From contig NC_134845.1 of assembly GCF_965363235.1 (NCBI RefSeq), forward strand, positions 13,702,101 through 13,766,100: a stretch of DNA of 64,000 bases. The letters run 5' to 3'. This DNA is from Mytilus galloprovincialis. Lineage: Eukaryota > Mollusca > Bivalvia > Mytilida > Mytilidae. Shown here one piece after another: positions 24,125 through 64,000 of this stretch. Numbering within the stretch: position 1 is the first letter of the stretch; the number at the start of each line of letters is the position of its first letter. Under the pieces are notes generated by a model. That model did no database searches, had not been told where the DNA came from, and saw only the letters and a program-made list of their open reading frames with translations. The position numbers and the translations under genes were made by a program.

Positions 24125-24440
24125 TCACAAACATAGTTATTAAAATTGAGAAAGGAAATGGTGAATATGTCAAAGCGACAACCATCCGACCATAGAGCAG
24201 ACAACAGCCGAAGGCAACAAATGGGTCTCCAATGTAGCGAGAATTCCCGCACCCGTAGGTGTCCTTCAGCTGGCCCCTAAAAATATGCATAATAGTACAG
24301 TGATAATGGACGTCAAACAAACTCCGAATTATACACAAGAAACTAAAATTAAAAATCATACAAGACTAACAAAGGCCAGAGGCTCCTGACTTGGGACAGG
24401 CGCAAAAATGCGGCGGGGTTACATATGTTAATGAGATCTC
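24125..24440 (+). repeat. Mussel repeat family C
   Basis: Begins GAAAGGAAATGGTGAATATG and includes GACTTGGGACAGGCGCAAAA and GCGGCGGGGTTA. Relatives lie at 27525-27630 (same strand), and at 13812-14010 and 45550-45720 (reverse). Confidence 0.65.
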
Positions 24441-24778
24441 AACCCTCTCACTATACCTCTAGCCAATGTAGAAAAGTAAAAGCATAACAATACGCTCATT
24501 AAAATTCAGTTCAAGAGAAGTCCGAGTCCGATGTCAAAAGATGTAACAAAAGAAAATAAATAAAATGACAATAATACATAAATAACAACAGACTACTAGC
24601 AGTTAACTGACATGCCAGCTCCAGACCTCAATTAAACTGATTGAAAGATTATGTGTTCATCATATGAATATCAGGCACAATCCCTCCCGTTAGGGGTTTA
24701 GTATCATACTATCATAAAATATATGAGAAGAACATAACCCGTGTCATGCCAACAACTGTTTTTTAGAAATAAATGTGT

Positions 24779-25960
24779 TTAGTTCCGGTGCAAAGACCCT
24801 ATCAGAGAATCAATAAAAAAGCCAAAATATGCAATCTTTGATGACCTGACAACAGTATCGTAACTATATCCCTTTTTAATAAGTCTATTTAAAGGTTTTG
24901 TTAGTTTCTGAGAAGAATACTGACATTTTTGTGCTTTACAAAAAAATATTTCCATAAAAATTGGATGTGAAATACCTGAACGTATAAGATGTCTGCATGT
25001 TGAGTTATATTTACGAATTATTTCCTTATACCGGTGATAAAATTTAGTAAATGTTTTGACCAGTTTGTAATATCGAAAACCCTGGTGTAATAATTTTTCA
25101 GTAATACATAAATTTCTCTCGCTAAAATCTAATACGTTGTTACATACACGAGCGAATCGTACAAGTTGAGATACATAAACACCATAAGATGGTGACAATG
25201 ATACGTCACCATCTAAAAACGGATAATTAACAATAGGAAATAAAAAATCATCTCTTTTATCATAAATTTTTGTATTCAGCTTCCCGTTTATGATGTAAAT
25301 ATCAAGATCGAGGAATGGGCAGTGGTCATTGTTAGTATTACATGTGTAGCTTTATTTAAAGTAAGTTCTACAGTATAAATGTCTTTAGTATACATACGGA
25401 AGTCGTCATTATTGAGAGCCAATATATCATCCAAATATCTAAAAGTATTGTTAAATATTTGTATCAAATGTTGTTTTGATGGGTCTTTGCTAATTTTAGT
25501 CATAAATTGTAACTCATAACAATACAAAAACAGGTCCGCAATAAGTGGTGCACAGTTAGTCCCCATTGGAATTCCAATAACTTGACGATATACGGAATCT
25601 CCAAAGCGAACAAAAATGTTATCAAGTAAAAATTCAAGCGCATAAGTAGTATCAAAGCATGTTCAATTGACATAGTTCTTTTGTTTATTGCTACTAAAAA
25701 ATGATCAAAAAGAGTTTGAACATATGTACTCGCATTCCGACTTTTTAAATGCCCAGTTAATTAGGGATGTGAATTTTTCTTAATAAGAATATGAGGCAAA
25801 GTGGTATATAGGGTAAAAAATCAAAACTTTGAACAGATTCAAAATCACCAATATATGCATGCAATTTATCAAGTACTTCCAACGAGTTTTTGACACTCCA
25901 AAAGTAATTAATTCCACTATTTTCAAAGGCCTTATTTCAACAATTTATTATCTGGTTTTT
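24779..25960 (-). pseudogene. Decayed reverse transcriptase (Penelope-like or related)
   Basis: Reading from 25960 down, a broken frame shows NSLEVLDKLHAYIGDFESVQ, then IPMGTNCAP (about 25570-25545), the polymerase motif YLDD (25437-25426), then after a frameshift near 25315 DFLFPIVNYPFLDGDV and an open frame from 25198 to a stop at 24779. YLDD is the catalytic Asp pair of reverse transcriptases. The GxPMG-type motif before it is compatible with Penelope-like elements, but I cannot place the clade. Several stops upstream of 25566 and at least one frameshift make it inactive. A second fragment of the same family is at 40344-40800. Confidence 0.75.
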
Positions 25961-26016
25961 TATTGTACCAAGTGTGCTAATAAGTAAAACAGACAATTTA
26001 GTAGTTGAACAATGGA

Positions 26017-26125
26017 CAGTGGCGGGTCCAGGGTGTTCTGGGGATAGGAACCCTTTTTTTGGAACCCTCTCCTTGTGTCCTGGATTGGAAACCCCCCTTT
26101 TTTTAAATGGATCGATCCGCCACTG
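26017..26125. mobile_element. 109-bp MITE with CAGTGGCGG ends
   Basis: The ends CAGTGGCGGGTCC and GGATCCGCCACTG are inverted repeats with one mismatch. A fragment with the same end (CAGTGGCGGATC) is at about 43858. The interior is C/T-rich. Confidence 0.8.
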
Positions 26126-26312
26126 CCCCTCATGCAGTCGGACAAGATGGACTGATTTTCAAAAACCTATCTATCAAATGTTATCATTTTCTACTTATGT
26201 TACTTTAAAAGAAGTAACCAAAATCAATATATGCGTTATCTGTCCATATGTAAGTGTCATATATTACCAAACACAATGATAGTCAAAGTTTCAACAGGAC
26301 ATTCACGAAACT

Positions 26313-26584
26313 TAGGCAGCAATCATTTCATTTTCAGGGGGGGGGGGGGGGCTGTAGATTTTTTTTAAAAGTATATTTCTAATTGTTTGAGAAACAAATA
26401 ATTTGTTTTTGACCCTGAGGAAACAAAAATGTTTGTTTCACCCTCAGCTGCCACTATATGTAATGCTAAAATTGAAATGAAAGAAAAAAATGTTTTCGAC
26501 TGGTCTCCAAAAAATATTGTCTTTTGCCGAAGGAAAAAAATCCATAGCCCCCTCCCCCCGGAAAATCAAATGTTTGCTGCCTTA
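26313..26584. mobile_element. ~270-bp MITE with AGGCAGCAA ends, copy 1
   Basis: The ends AGGCAGCAATCATTTCATTT and AAATCAAATGTTTGCTGCCT are imperfect inverted repeats next to G and C runs. The centre CACCCTCAGCTGCCACTATA is shared with the copy at 39735-40021. Confidence 0.82.
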
Positions 26585-26970
26585 GGCATGTGTGGATAAC
26601 TTTTATTCTTTAATAGTTAGTTTAAATAATTGTATACATTTATTTACATAAATCTTTATGAAACCAGTTTTTGACAACTATTATTATAAAAGTTTAAATC
26701 GCCATTCAAAAAGGGTTTTCTTTTTAATTATTTTAAGTCATTTACGTTTCACTAAATAAATATCTGTTCACGTTGCAAAGATCACAAATTAACCAAATAT
26801 CTGGTTTTTTTTCGTGAATTATTTGTCGTAACTTATTGTCAAAAGTTGTATGTGTTCCTGTTTTCTCCTATTTTTCGCACATATACTGTCAGTCGAAATA
26901 GAAAGTACAATGATGTATTTTTAGTTTATTTTATTTTTAGATCATGTTATTACTACGCATAATGGGCACT
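26585..26970. other. No gene seen
   Basis: AT-rich sequence between the MITE and the right inverted repeat, with nothing recognised. Confidence 0.5.
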
Positions 26971-27037
26971 ATTGCCACGATTACCTGAGGGCACCGATTA
27001 CCTCAGGGCATACAGCAGCGGACCTAACTGCCACCTG
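26971..27037 (-). repeat. Right inverted repeat of the 10-kb region
   Basis: The reverse complement of 16945-17011 with three mismatches. One of its two core copies reads CCCTCAGGTAATCG where the left arm has CCCTGAGGTAATCG. Confidence 0.88.
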
Positions 27038-27384
27038 CGTATTGCAAAGAGGACGTAACCGCTGTTTCGGAGTTCGGTGCACGAGATGCCCCTGATATGG
27101 GTTATCAGCCCGGGTGGGAAATTATGGCTTGCCGTGTACTTCCGCTCATTACACATATGCAAAAGCTATCATATCAATGCTAAGTATATGATAAATCATG
27201 TTTCAGATGCGAAACTCTTTCTGCTGCTTGAATTTCGATGGAGAATATTTTCCCGTTAAGTCGCTATCGGGGGAAATAATCAGGATTTTGGTTAAAACAA
27301 TTCAAGCCAATCTAAGAGGATAATGGTATTTTGACAGGCTAACAATGAAAAAAGTCCGTAAAATGACTGGTGTGATAAAATAAA

Positions 27385-27630
27385 AAAAAAAAAAAAAAAA
27401 TTCAAAACGAAGTCCCTTTTCAAATAGCAAAATAAAAAGATCAAACAGCCCAATGAACTGTCATAGTCCTAACTTGGTACATGCAATACCTTATGTAGAA
27501 AATGATGGAAAATTAAAATTATATTGAGAATGGAAATGGAACAGGAGAATATGCAAAGAGACTACAACCCAACTAAAGCAGAAAACAACCGAAGCCCAGC
27601 ACGTCGAGCCTCAGTTGGCCCGTAAACAAA
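27385..27630 (+). repeat. Poly(A) tract followed by family-D and family-C fragments
   Basis: After an A run, AAACGAAGTCCCTTTTCAAA and AGATCAAACAGCCCAATGAA match the family seen at 31600-31700. At 27525-27630 GAATGGAAATGGAACAGGAG begins a short family-C piece. Confidence 0.55.
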
Positions 27631-27989
27631 CATGTGTATAATTAAATCTTGAATAAACCTGGTGGAATAAATAGCTTAAGCTCTCACTTGTATGACAGTT
27701 GCATAGAATTCCATTATATTTTACAAGTATAATACTGTAATATTAAATACAAGTACTGAAGTACTGAACATCGGATGATCGCAGGATTGTGGATGGTCAA
27801 AACCACATGTCACAGAAACAAATCACATCTCTATACCTGAAACTGAGGTTAATTTACAGAGATATTTTTGTCTGATACAAGTTTGTGCTCGGATGGTGAA
27901 TAAATGACAGGAAATTCAACCTTACCGTAATAACTATTATATTGTAGTGATACAAATCTGTATACCTTGCACTATTATACTAATATAAA

Positions 27990-28385
27990 AAAAAGAAGAT
28001 GTGGTATGATTGCCAATGAGACAACTATCCACAAAAGACCAACATGACACAGACATTAACAACTATAGGTCACCGTTCGGCCTTCAACAATGATCAAAGC
28101 CCATACCGCATAGTCAGCTATAAAAGGCCCCGATAAGACAATGTAAAACAATTCAAACGAGAAAACTAACGGCCTTATTTATGTAAAAAATGAACGAAAA
28201 ACAAATATGTAACACATAAACAAACGACAACCACTGAATATACATCGTGCATCCTGTCTTGGGAAAGGCACATACATAAATAATGTGGCGGGGTTAAACA
28301 TGTTAGCGGGATCCCAACCCTCCCCTAACCTGCGACAGTGGTATAACAGTACAACATAAGAACGAACTATAAAAATGTATATTCA
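27990..28385 (+). repeat. Mussel repeat family A, near-complete copy
   Basis: Runs from GAAGATGTGGTATGATTGCC to GTACAACATAAGAACGAACT, with long stretches identical to the copy at 47222-47640. I recognise it as a high-copy Mytilus repeat; its class is unknown to me. Confidence 0.85.
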
Positions 28386-28389
28386 TTTT

Positions 28390-29940
28390 CATCAAGTACC
28401 TACTATGACATAATGATATAGAGAATACACTAGTTTGTTGTTATATATTATATTAATTTTACGGTTGCATGAATATATATATAATTTTCATCTATTTGTA
28501 CATCATTCTATTCTACTATTATTATAGTGTAGTGCAAGTGCGTGGTGGACACTCTTCTGTAAAAAAAATCAAAGCCTTAAAGGCTGTAAAAGCAATTGCT
28601 GTCATGTAAATGTTTTGGGGACTTTTATTTTTCATCCACATATATAAGAATTAAACCTGACAGGACAGAAGTGTGCATGTCTAGTAAGAAGCAAGAAGGT
28701 TTTAACTTTATATCAATAAAAGACTTTAGAAGAAAAACATTTTTATATTTCACAAAGAGACAACAAGTTTACCAGGCTAGAGTTGAGGTTAATTATACAT
28801 GTGCGGAAAAATATAACTCAAAAAGAAATCATTATGGATTATCCCCTGGTAGTGGTGTTTGTAACTGGGCAATAATCTCCTTTATTGATTTAATTTTAAC
28901 AATTTTCATAATTAATTTAAATTAACCATTCAGTTAAAACATTTCAATTTTCCAGACGCAAATGTTGAAAAACGGGACAAAAATAAAATATCTTATAAGA
29001 CTTTAAACATGTAAAAAATAAATATATATTTCCGCTTACAAAAAATATTTTCATAATGTTACTTTGACATCATTTCTTAAAACTAATTAAGTCCCAAACA
29101 TAATTCCTCAGTTGATATGTGTCATCCTCATGCGATACGAGATAACTATAATTCTGATGCAATCCCGAAAAGGGGGAACATCGCAGACAAACGTGACATT
29201 TAATCGTCATTATACGAACAAGAACAAGCAGCACTATGCTGCTTTGATATTTATCAATTTTCAGGAAACATTGCGAAAAATGATCTTGTTAAATGTGTTA
29301 CCTTCGTTCAATAAAGAATTTTATTATTATTATTATTATTATTATCTTCAATATTTCGAAAACATGTGAAATAAATTTCAGATCCATTTTATTTGTAAGG
29401 GGAGTCAGTTAAGTTTGTCAACCGGCCGTGCAAGGACTGTATATCCAGTCAAGGTCGTTAAAAACTTCCATTTGTTGTTGTAAGTTTGTCTATTTTTAGA
29501 TTACAGATAATCATTTGACACTACGTATTTATAACCTGTGTGACCTGCGTAGTGATTTTTATTTTACGATAAATTTATGAATGAGCGATAATTTTATGAA
29601 TGAACAAGAACACTTGACCTCTTTCTTAAACACCAATTAAACATATAAAACCGTATTTAATAAGAGATAATTCAATCAAATTTTCAGTTCTAAATCAACA
29701 ACTGAAATGATTCCGTATTTTGTTGAAACATCGTATGAGCGGAGAACGGAATCGGATGTATAAAAATGCACTTTGTTTTCACTTGTAATGACCGCGGATC
29801 TATAATTTTCATAGATCGGTTGAAAACCTAAAACTAATTTGCATAATTAATGCACAATGGAAATTTAGGCGATAGCAATTCATCGAAATGACTTCAAGGT
29901 CATCGCGATGTAAAAAGCATAGTACAAAATGTACGAGACA
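28390..29940. other. No gene seen; (TTA)n at 29320-29344
   Basis: ORFs at 28596-28925 and 29112-29369 have no recognisable domain, and the second runs into the TTA tract. I do not call them genes. Confidence 0.45.
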
Positions 29941-29941
29941 A

Positions 29942-30179
29942 CTGCCAACCTTTCATGTACCATATATTTTGTTTGCGCAAATAATCGATGAAGAGCTAGC
30001 CTGAATCATATATTCAAAGTAATCTTAAACCTATTCAACTTCCAAAACAATATATTTAAACTGCCAACCTTTCATGTACCATATATTTTGTTTGCGCAAA
30101 TAATCGATGAAGAGCTAGCCTGAATCATATATTCAAAGTAATCTTAAACCTATTCAACTTCCAAAACAATATATTTAAT
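29942..30179 (+). repeat. 119-bp direct tandem duplication
   Basis: 29942-30060 and 30061-30179 begin CTGCCAACCTTTCATGTACC and are identical over at least 118 positions by my reading. The duplicated segment looks unique in the window. Confidence 0.93.
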
Positions 30180-30269
30180 TTTTAATTGATATCGTATCAT
30201 ATCTTTTTCAATATACACGTACCGGGATTATTATTCTTAAATTTATCAAAGTCAATAGACAATGATGTA

Positions 30270-30640
30270 CAATATAGCATATTCTTTAGTTTTCTATGTT
30301 GTGTCTTTTGTACTATTATTTGTCTGTTTGTCTTTTTATTTGTTAGCCTTGGCGTTGTCAGTTTATTTTCGATTTTATGAGTTTGACTGTCCCTCTGGCA
30401 TCTTTCGCCCCTCTATTAGTTATATATTTGCCGTAAAAATGGTAAAAGAATTGTGCGATCTTTATTCCAAGACACTGACGACTAAATATAAAAAAACTTA
30501 TCAATCGAAAATAAACTAACAAAGCTATGGCGAAAAACGTAAGAGACCCAATGACAAACAACAGTATGCATAACCTAACCCAGATAGCTAAAGACTGAGC
30601 AACACGATGCCCCCATGTGGCACCCGTTGTGGTGCTAATA
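30270..30640. repeat. Two family-B copies, head to head
   Basis: 30270-30430 is reversed (TTCTATGTTGTGTCTTTTGT) and 30480-30640 is forward (ends CCCATGTGGCACCCGTTGTG). The hydrophobic ORFs here belong to the repeats. Confidence 0.7.
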
Positions 30641-30999
30641 CAAGTATATAACTGGAGATAAGTTTAATTTACTAGGTCACAAGTGTGGTAACGATTAGGA
30701 CACATAATATAATTGCCTAGTAAGTTTTCCTTTTCTTTGCAAATGAAATGTGTCTGCCTTTCTGTGACTTAGATATACTTATAAGCTTGATATAGTTGTT
30801 GATGTAGTATTGGATTCAAAGCTTGGAATAGTAGTAGACAAAACGGAGTCTTGTGTGTCTCCCAAATTGTTATGTATTTTAACAAATGAAATTAAATATG
30901 AATCAATATACTAGTACTTAATAAAGTAGAAAAAAATATACTTAATAAAGTAGAATTAAAATTACTGTAAAATAATGTAAACGAAGGTGTATGCCCCAC

Positions 31000-31215
31000 C
31001 ACTACTGTTTTGTAGTAATCATCAGGAATAGATTACTTTAGCCGTATTTGGCAAAAGTTTTAGGAATAGTTGGTTTTCAATGCTATTCAACTTCGTACTT
31101 TATTTGGCCTTGTTAACATTTTTTATTCGAGCGTCAATGGGGAGTCTTTTGTAGACGAAACGCGCGTCTGGCACAAATATACACTTTCAATCCTGGTATC
31201 TATGATGATTTTATT
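31000..31215 (+). repeat. Dispersed repeat family E with hammerhead-like core
   Basis: Contains AGTCTTTTGTAGACGAAACG followed by CGCGTCTGGC. AGTCT/AGAC can pair as a stem, followed by GAAAC and a GTC, the order of a hammerhead ribozyme. The first core block, normally CTGATGA, is degenerate (CAATGGG), so self-cleavage is unlikely in this copy. A second copy is at 44325-44510. Confidence 0.55.
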
Positions 31216-31276
31216 TAAATTGCATACAAAGTTATATTATATATATATGGTGTGAGTATAAATGTACAGCCTGGTG

Positions 31277-31282
31277 TTTATT
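31277..31282 (-). promoter_or_regulatory. Candidate polyadenylation signal of the ADH gene
   Basis: AATAAA on the minus strand, 36 nt past the ADH stop codon. It is the nearest consensus signal; another AATAAA follows near 31212. No transcript evidence is available. Confidence 0.5.
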
Positions 31283-31318
31283 AATAAGTAAACAATCTAT
31301 GTATTGTCATTCTCCTCC

Positions 31319-61553
<30,235 letters not shown>

Positions 61554-61557
61554 GGCT

Positions 61558-61587
61558 TCAATTTGTGTTTACGTCAAATGTTAACAT
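61558..61587 (-). promoter_or_regulatory. Possible upstream ORF in the ADH leader
   Basis: ATG at 61587-61585 opens a frame of nine codons (MLTFDVNTN) ending in TGA at 61560-61558, just before the ADH start. It matters only if transcription begins upstream of 61587, which I cannot tell. Confidence 0.35.
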
Positions 61588-61798
61588 GAAATCCAATATA
61601 ACAGCTTGACCTTCAAAAATTGAGGTTTTGAATTACTTTTTTAAGTGTATCATTGTACTTTAAATGTATTGAAACGAAAAAATAAAATAAACATTTTTAT
61701 GGTTGACATCATTTAAACTAAAACTTCCGAATAGCTTCATAAATTATAACTCACATGGCGTTTTTGCAAATTATATTTGTAATTGTATAAATAAACCA

Positions 61799-61832
61799 AT
61801 TGTTCAGACGTTTCGGCCATTGGCCTTCTTCA
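61799..61832 (-). ncRNA. Hammerhead-like terminal motif of a Penelope-like element
   Basis: Minus strand: CTGAAGAAGGCC, AAT, GGCCGAAACGTC. GGCC/GGCC forms stem II between a one-base variant of the CTGATGA core and GAAAC, followed by GTC. It lies about 250 bp upstream of the ADH start codon and next to the coding fragment at 61971. Confidence 0.5.
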
Positions 61833-61970
61833 GTTATTTATTATTCCTCTAAACTACATGGCTGACATTTCTTTTTTCAAACATTGAAAAGATGTTATAA
61901 ATAAATGTCCTTGGAAACATCATGACGTCATAATACTCTAACGTCATAATAATGTTTTGTTGCTGTTGTA

Positions 61971-62141
61971 GTTAGTACACGTAGAAAAAATAAAGATTTT
62001 ACACCAAAACCAGGAAAAAACATCTGGTTAGATACTTACATAGAGGTAGTTAAAGGAGATGTCATGAATGGTCTGAAACAGCGCAAATCAATAAATCTTA
62101 CAACGAAAGAAGAAAACGCTCTTAAGGCGAAGTGTACGTAA
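61971..62141 (+). pseudogene. Penelope-like N-terminal coding fragment
   Basis: 56 codons in frame without an initiating ATG: FTPKPGKNIWLDTYIEVVKG, then NLTTKEENALKAK and a stop at 62139-62141. This matches the region just before the first polymerase motif of Penelope-like proteins. Similarity ends abruptly after LKAK, so the copy is truncated. Confidence 0.7.
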
Positions 62142-63190
62142 TTGCACGCCTCTAGCGGAAAACGGGATTAAAAACGTTCGTCGTTAGTTACGCAAGTTAT
62201 CTCCCTTACTCCAAGAAGGACACACGAAAGAGAAACTACTTTCTGCGGTCTATAATGAATCCAACAAGCACTCCTATACTGTCTTAAACCTCATAGAAAT
62301 TATCTAAATAACTCCAATTAGAAATCACAGCATTCTGTACGTTGTTCTGTGTGCAGCCTGACTTAAAAACACTGTTTTTTTGTTTGTTTTAGACGCGTAG
62401 GAGAAGGCATTTCGTGTTTATGATATCAACAGAAAGAAAAAACGCCTCACAACAAAATTATACACAAATAAACAAATAAACATGTAACAATTTTTCTTCT
62501 ATTGATATCAAATTAATTAAAATGAAACCTGAATTGACCCAACAATATCGTTTTAAAAAGCCGTAGTCTTGAACGGAAAACAGTACTCAACGTAAAGTTT
62601 TATAATAGGTTACAAATAATTAATGAAAGACGTGTGAATTTAATTGTTTACTAGTAATTAAAAAGACGTTGAAATGTTCGTATTTTGTGCAATTGAAAAT
62701 TTAAGGACATGATTTATATTCATATTAGAAATCAGACGATACCAAGAGAATAATTTGACCACTAGTGCAACACTTACAAGTCGGAAGAACAAAGACGGAA
62801 AACAAACAAAAAATTAACAAATTAGGCCCCAAAAATTATTCAGTAACTTAAAAGTTGTCTCACTCTAACATTTATCTTAAAAGTAAGTAAAAATTATGTC
62901 ATTCAACTCCCAGTTTCAACTTTTTCTACATGTGCAGAAAAACAGGTGTCTTCTATTCCGTCCGCAATTTATGGGAAAACTAAATCTAAATTTAGAACCA
63001 TATTGAAATTGAAAGTACACATGTAAGATAAAATATAACATGTCATTTCTTCTTTCACAAATTCCAATTTCGAAGAGATATATAGCGAAATCTGTTTTCT
63101 TTTATTGTGCCTGTGTGCATCATTCAAAATTAGAGAATGTAATTTTGAAGTATCAAGTCTCAATTCAGGATTATGAATGAATAGAATATA
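62142..63190. other. No gene seen
   Basis: Nothing recognised on either strand. This would be upstream flank of the ADH gene. Confidence 0.5.
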
Positions 63191-63195
63191 GAATT

Positions 63196-63420
63196 ACGGG
63201 GGGTGGGGGGGGGGGGGGCGGGGTAGGACCTTTATCGGAACTCCGGGATCGGTTTTTTTAAGCTCGGGATTTCGGGATTGACCCTTTCGGGATCCGGGAA
63301 TTCTATTTCCGAATTTCGGGTAGTCGGGATTTAAAATTTTTTAAATTCAGTACCTCGGGATGTCGTGTTTTTAAGCCCGGGATTTCGGGATCTGGATCCC
63401 TCCGTCCCTCCTCCCTCTAT
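63196..63420. repeat. Degenerate CGGGATTTCGGGAT repeat with G run
   Basis: A G-run, then CTCGGGATTTCGGGATTG, TTTCGGGATCCGGGA and GCCCGGGATTTCGGGATC at irregular spacing. It is probably a MITE-like repeat; ends were not defined. Confidence 0.6.
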
Positions 63421-64000
63421 TATGGTTAAAGAAAAGAGGTCAGGGAAGTTTTGTAATACTTGTAACTGTAATTTAATATTTAGTGGAATGAGAGGTGAAA
63501 TGTGTTCAGACATTATTACATTTCTATTTTTTTTTAAATTTAACCCAAGTTTACTGTAAGGGGTGTTTATCGACTTCGATGATTATCCATGAGGATTTCG
63601 CACTCGGTCAGCTCTAGGTTTTCCCCTAGTTCATGATCATACAAGGATTGAGAAGCCTGTGGTTTACTATATTAGTCTTATAATATGAGACTTTGGAGTT
63701 CATATAATTTACATTCAACGTTTTTTATCGAATATTTCAAGGCTTTTTGACTATCAATGTTGACCCCCCCCCCAAAATTGATTGGATAAAATGAATGGAT
63801 TACCGCCCCTATTTCAAACTTAAGTCCTATAAACTGACTGGTATTCGAATTTGTTAAAAGAAAAAATTGGTATCTCTCATATTGATTCAATACCGTAATG
63901 CCGAAAAACAATCATTTGTTTCCGCGAATTCCGTACAGCTAGAAATATATTCCAGAGTTTCAATTTGAGTAACTCGAATAATTCAAGCCCTTTCCATGTC
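63421..64000. other. No gene seen
   Basis: Only short ORFs; no feature recognised to the window end. Confidence 0.5.

Larger units (their letters stand above)
16865..27077. mobile_element. ~10-kb region bounded by inverted repeats and filled with related arrays
   Basis: The inverted ends are 16945-17011 and 26971-27037 (64 of 67 positions match by eye), with further outer similarity at 16865-16886 and 27054-27077 (CTCCGAAACAG). Each end holds two copies of GCCCTGAGGTAATCG or a one-base variant. Inside lie a ~195-bp array (17230-20000), a 39-bp array (20524-23220), a decayed reverse transcriptase (24779-25960) and two MITEs. No transposase gene was recognised. That it moved as a unit is inference. 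Confidence 0.6.

Noticed and set aside
30262..30561. Small hydrophobic membrane proteins
   Set aside because: The same ORF recurs in every copy of mussel repeat family B, at 13.2, 30.3, 41.6 and 45.0 kb.

Overview
Source. This is invertebrate animal DNA, most likely a marine mussel (Mytilus or a close relative). It is AT-rich, with small coding exons bounded by GT/AG splice sites, a secreted C1q-domain gene of the kind expanded in bivalves, and many copies of interspersed repeats that I recognise as mussel repeats (for example the family carrying 'gccaatgagacaactatcc'). The species assignment is inference.

Host genes. Three are supported. (1) At the left edge, minus strand, are the first two coding exons of a TMEM144-like multipass membrane protein (498-1385); the rest lies outside the window. 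(2) At 11231-13030, plus strand, is a complete three-exon gene for a 256-residue secreted protein: signal peptide, coiled coil, C-terminal C1q domain. (3) From 61553 down to 31319, minus strand, is a complete 11-exon medium-chain zinc alcohol dehydrogenase gene, related to class III ADH. The exons sum to 1155 nt, all splice phases agree, and the product is 384 residues. Its 1.2 kb of coding sequence is spread over 30 kb because the introns are full of mobile DNA.

Layout. 0-1.5 kb: TMEM144-like exons. 1.7-9.5 kb: MITEs, a SINE, a nested foldback element (3.0-5.6 kb) and a pair of inverted 16-bp arrays (6.3-8.1 kb). 11.2-13.0 kb: the C1q gene. 13.1-15.6 kb: dispersed repeats and two tandem copies of a hairpin-bearing unit. 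16.9-27.1 kb: a region of about 10 kb bounded by inverted repeats, holding a ~195-bp array, a 39-bp minisatellite and a decayed reverse transcriptase. 27.1-31.3 kb: dispersed repeats. 31.3-61.6 kb: the ADH gene, with a foldback in intron 9, a reverse-transcriptase fragment beside exon 6, a decayed Maverick/Polinton fragment in intron 2 (integrase, zinc-finger acidic protein, packaging ATPase) and, in intron 1, a Penelope-like remnant between large inverted repeats of CG-rich 10-mers (58.9-61.4 kb). Another Penelope-like fragment lies upstream of the ADH start.

Best candidates for something new. The first is the 16.9-27.1 kb region: its inverted ends and both internal arrays share the core CCTGAGGTAA(C/T)C. 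The second is the 58.9-61.4 kb element: an internally deleted Penelope-like ORF between inverted arms that carry CpG-rich arrays and hammerhead-ribozyme-like cores. No operons, CRISPR arrays or rRNA genes were seen, and the only tRNA-like sequences are SINE heads.
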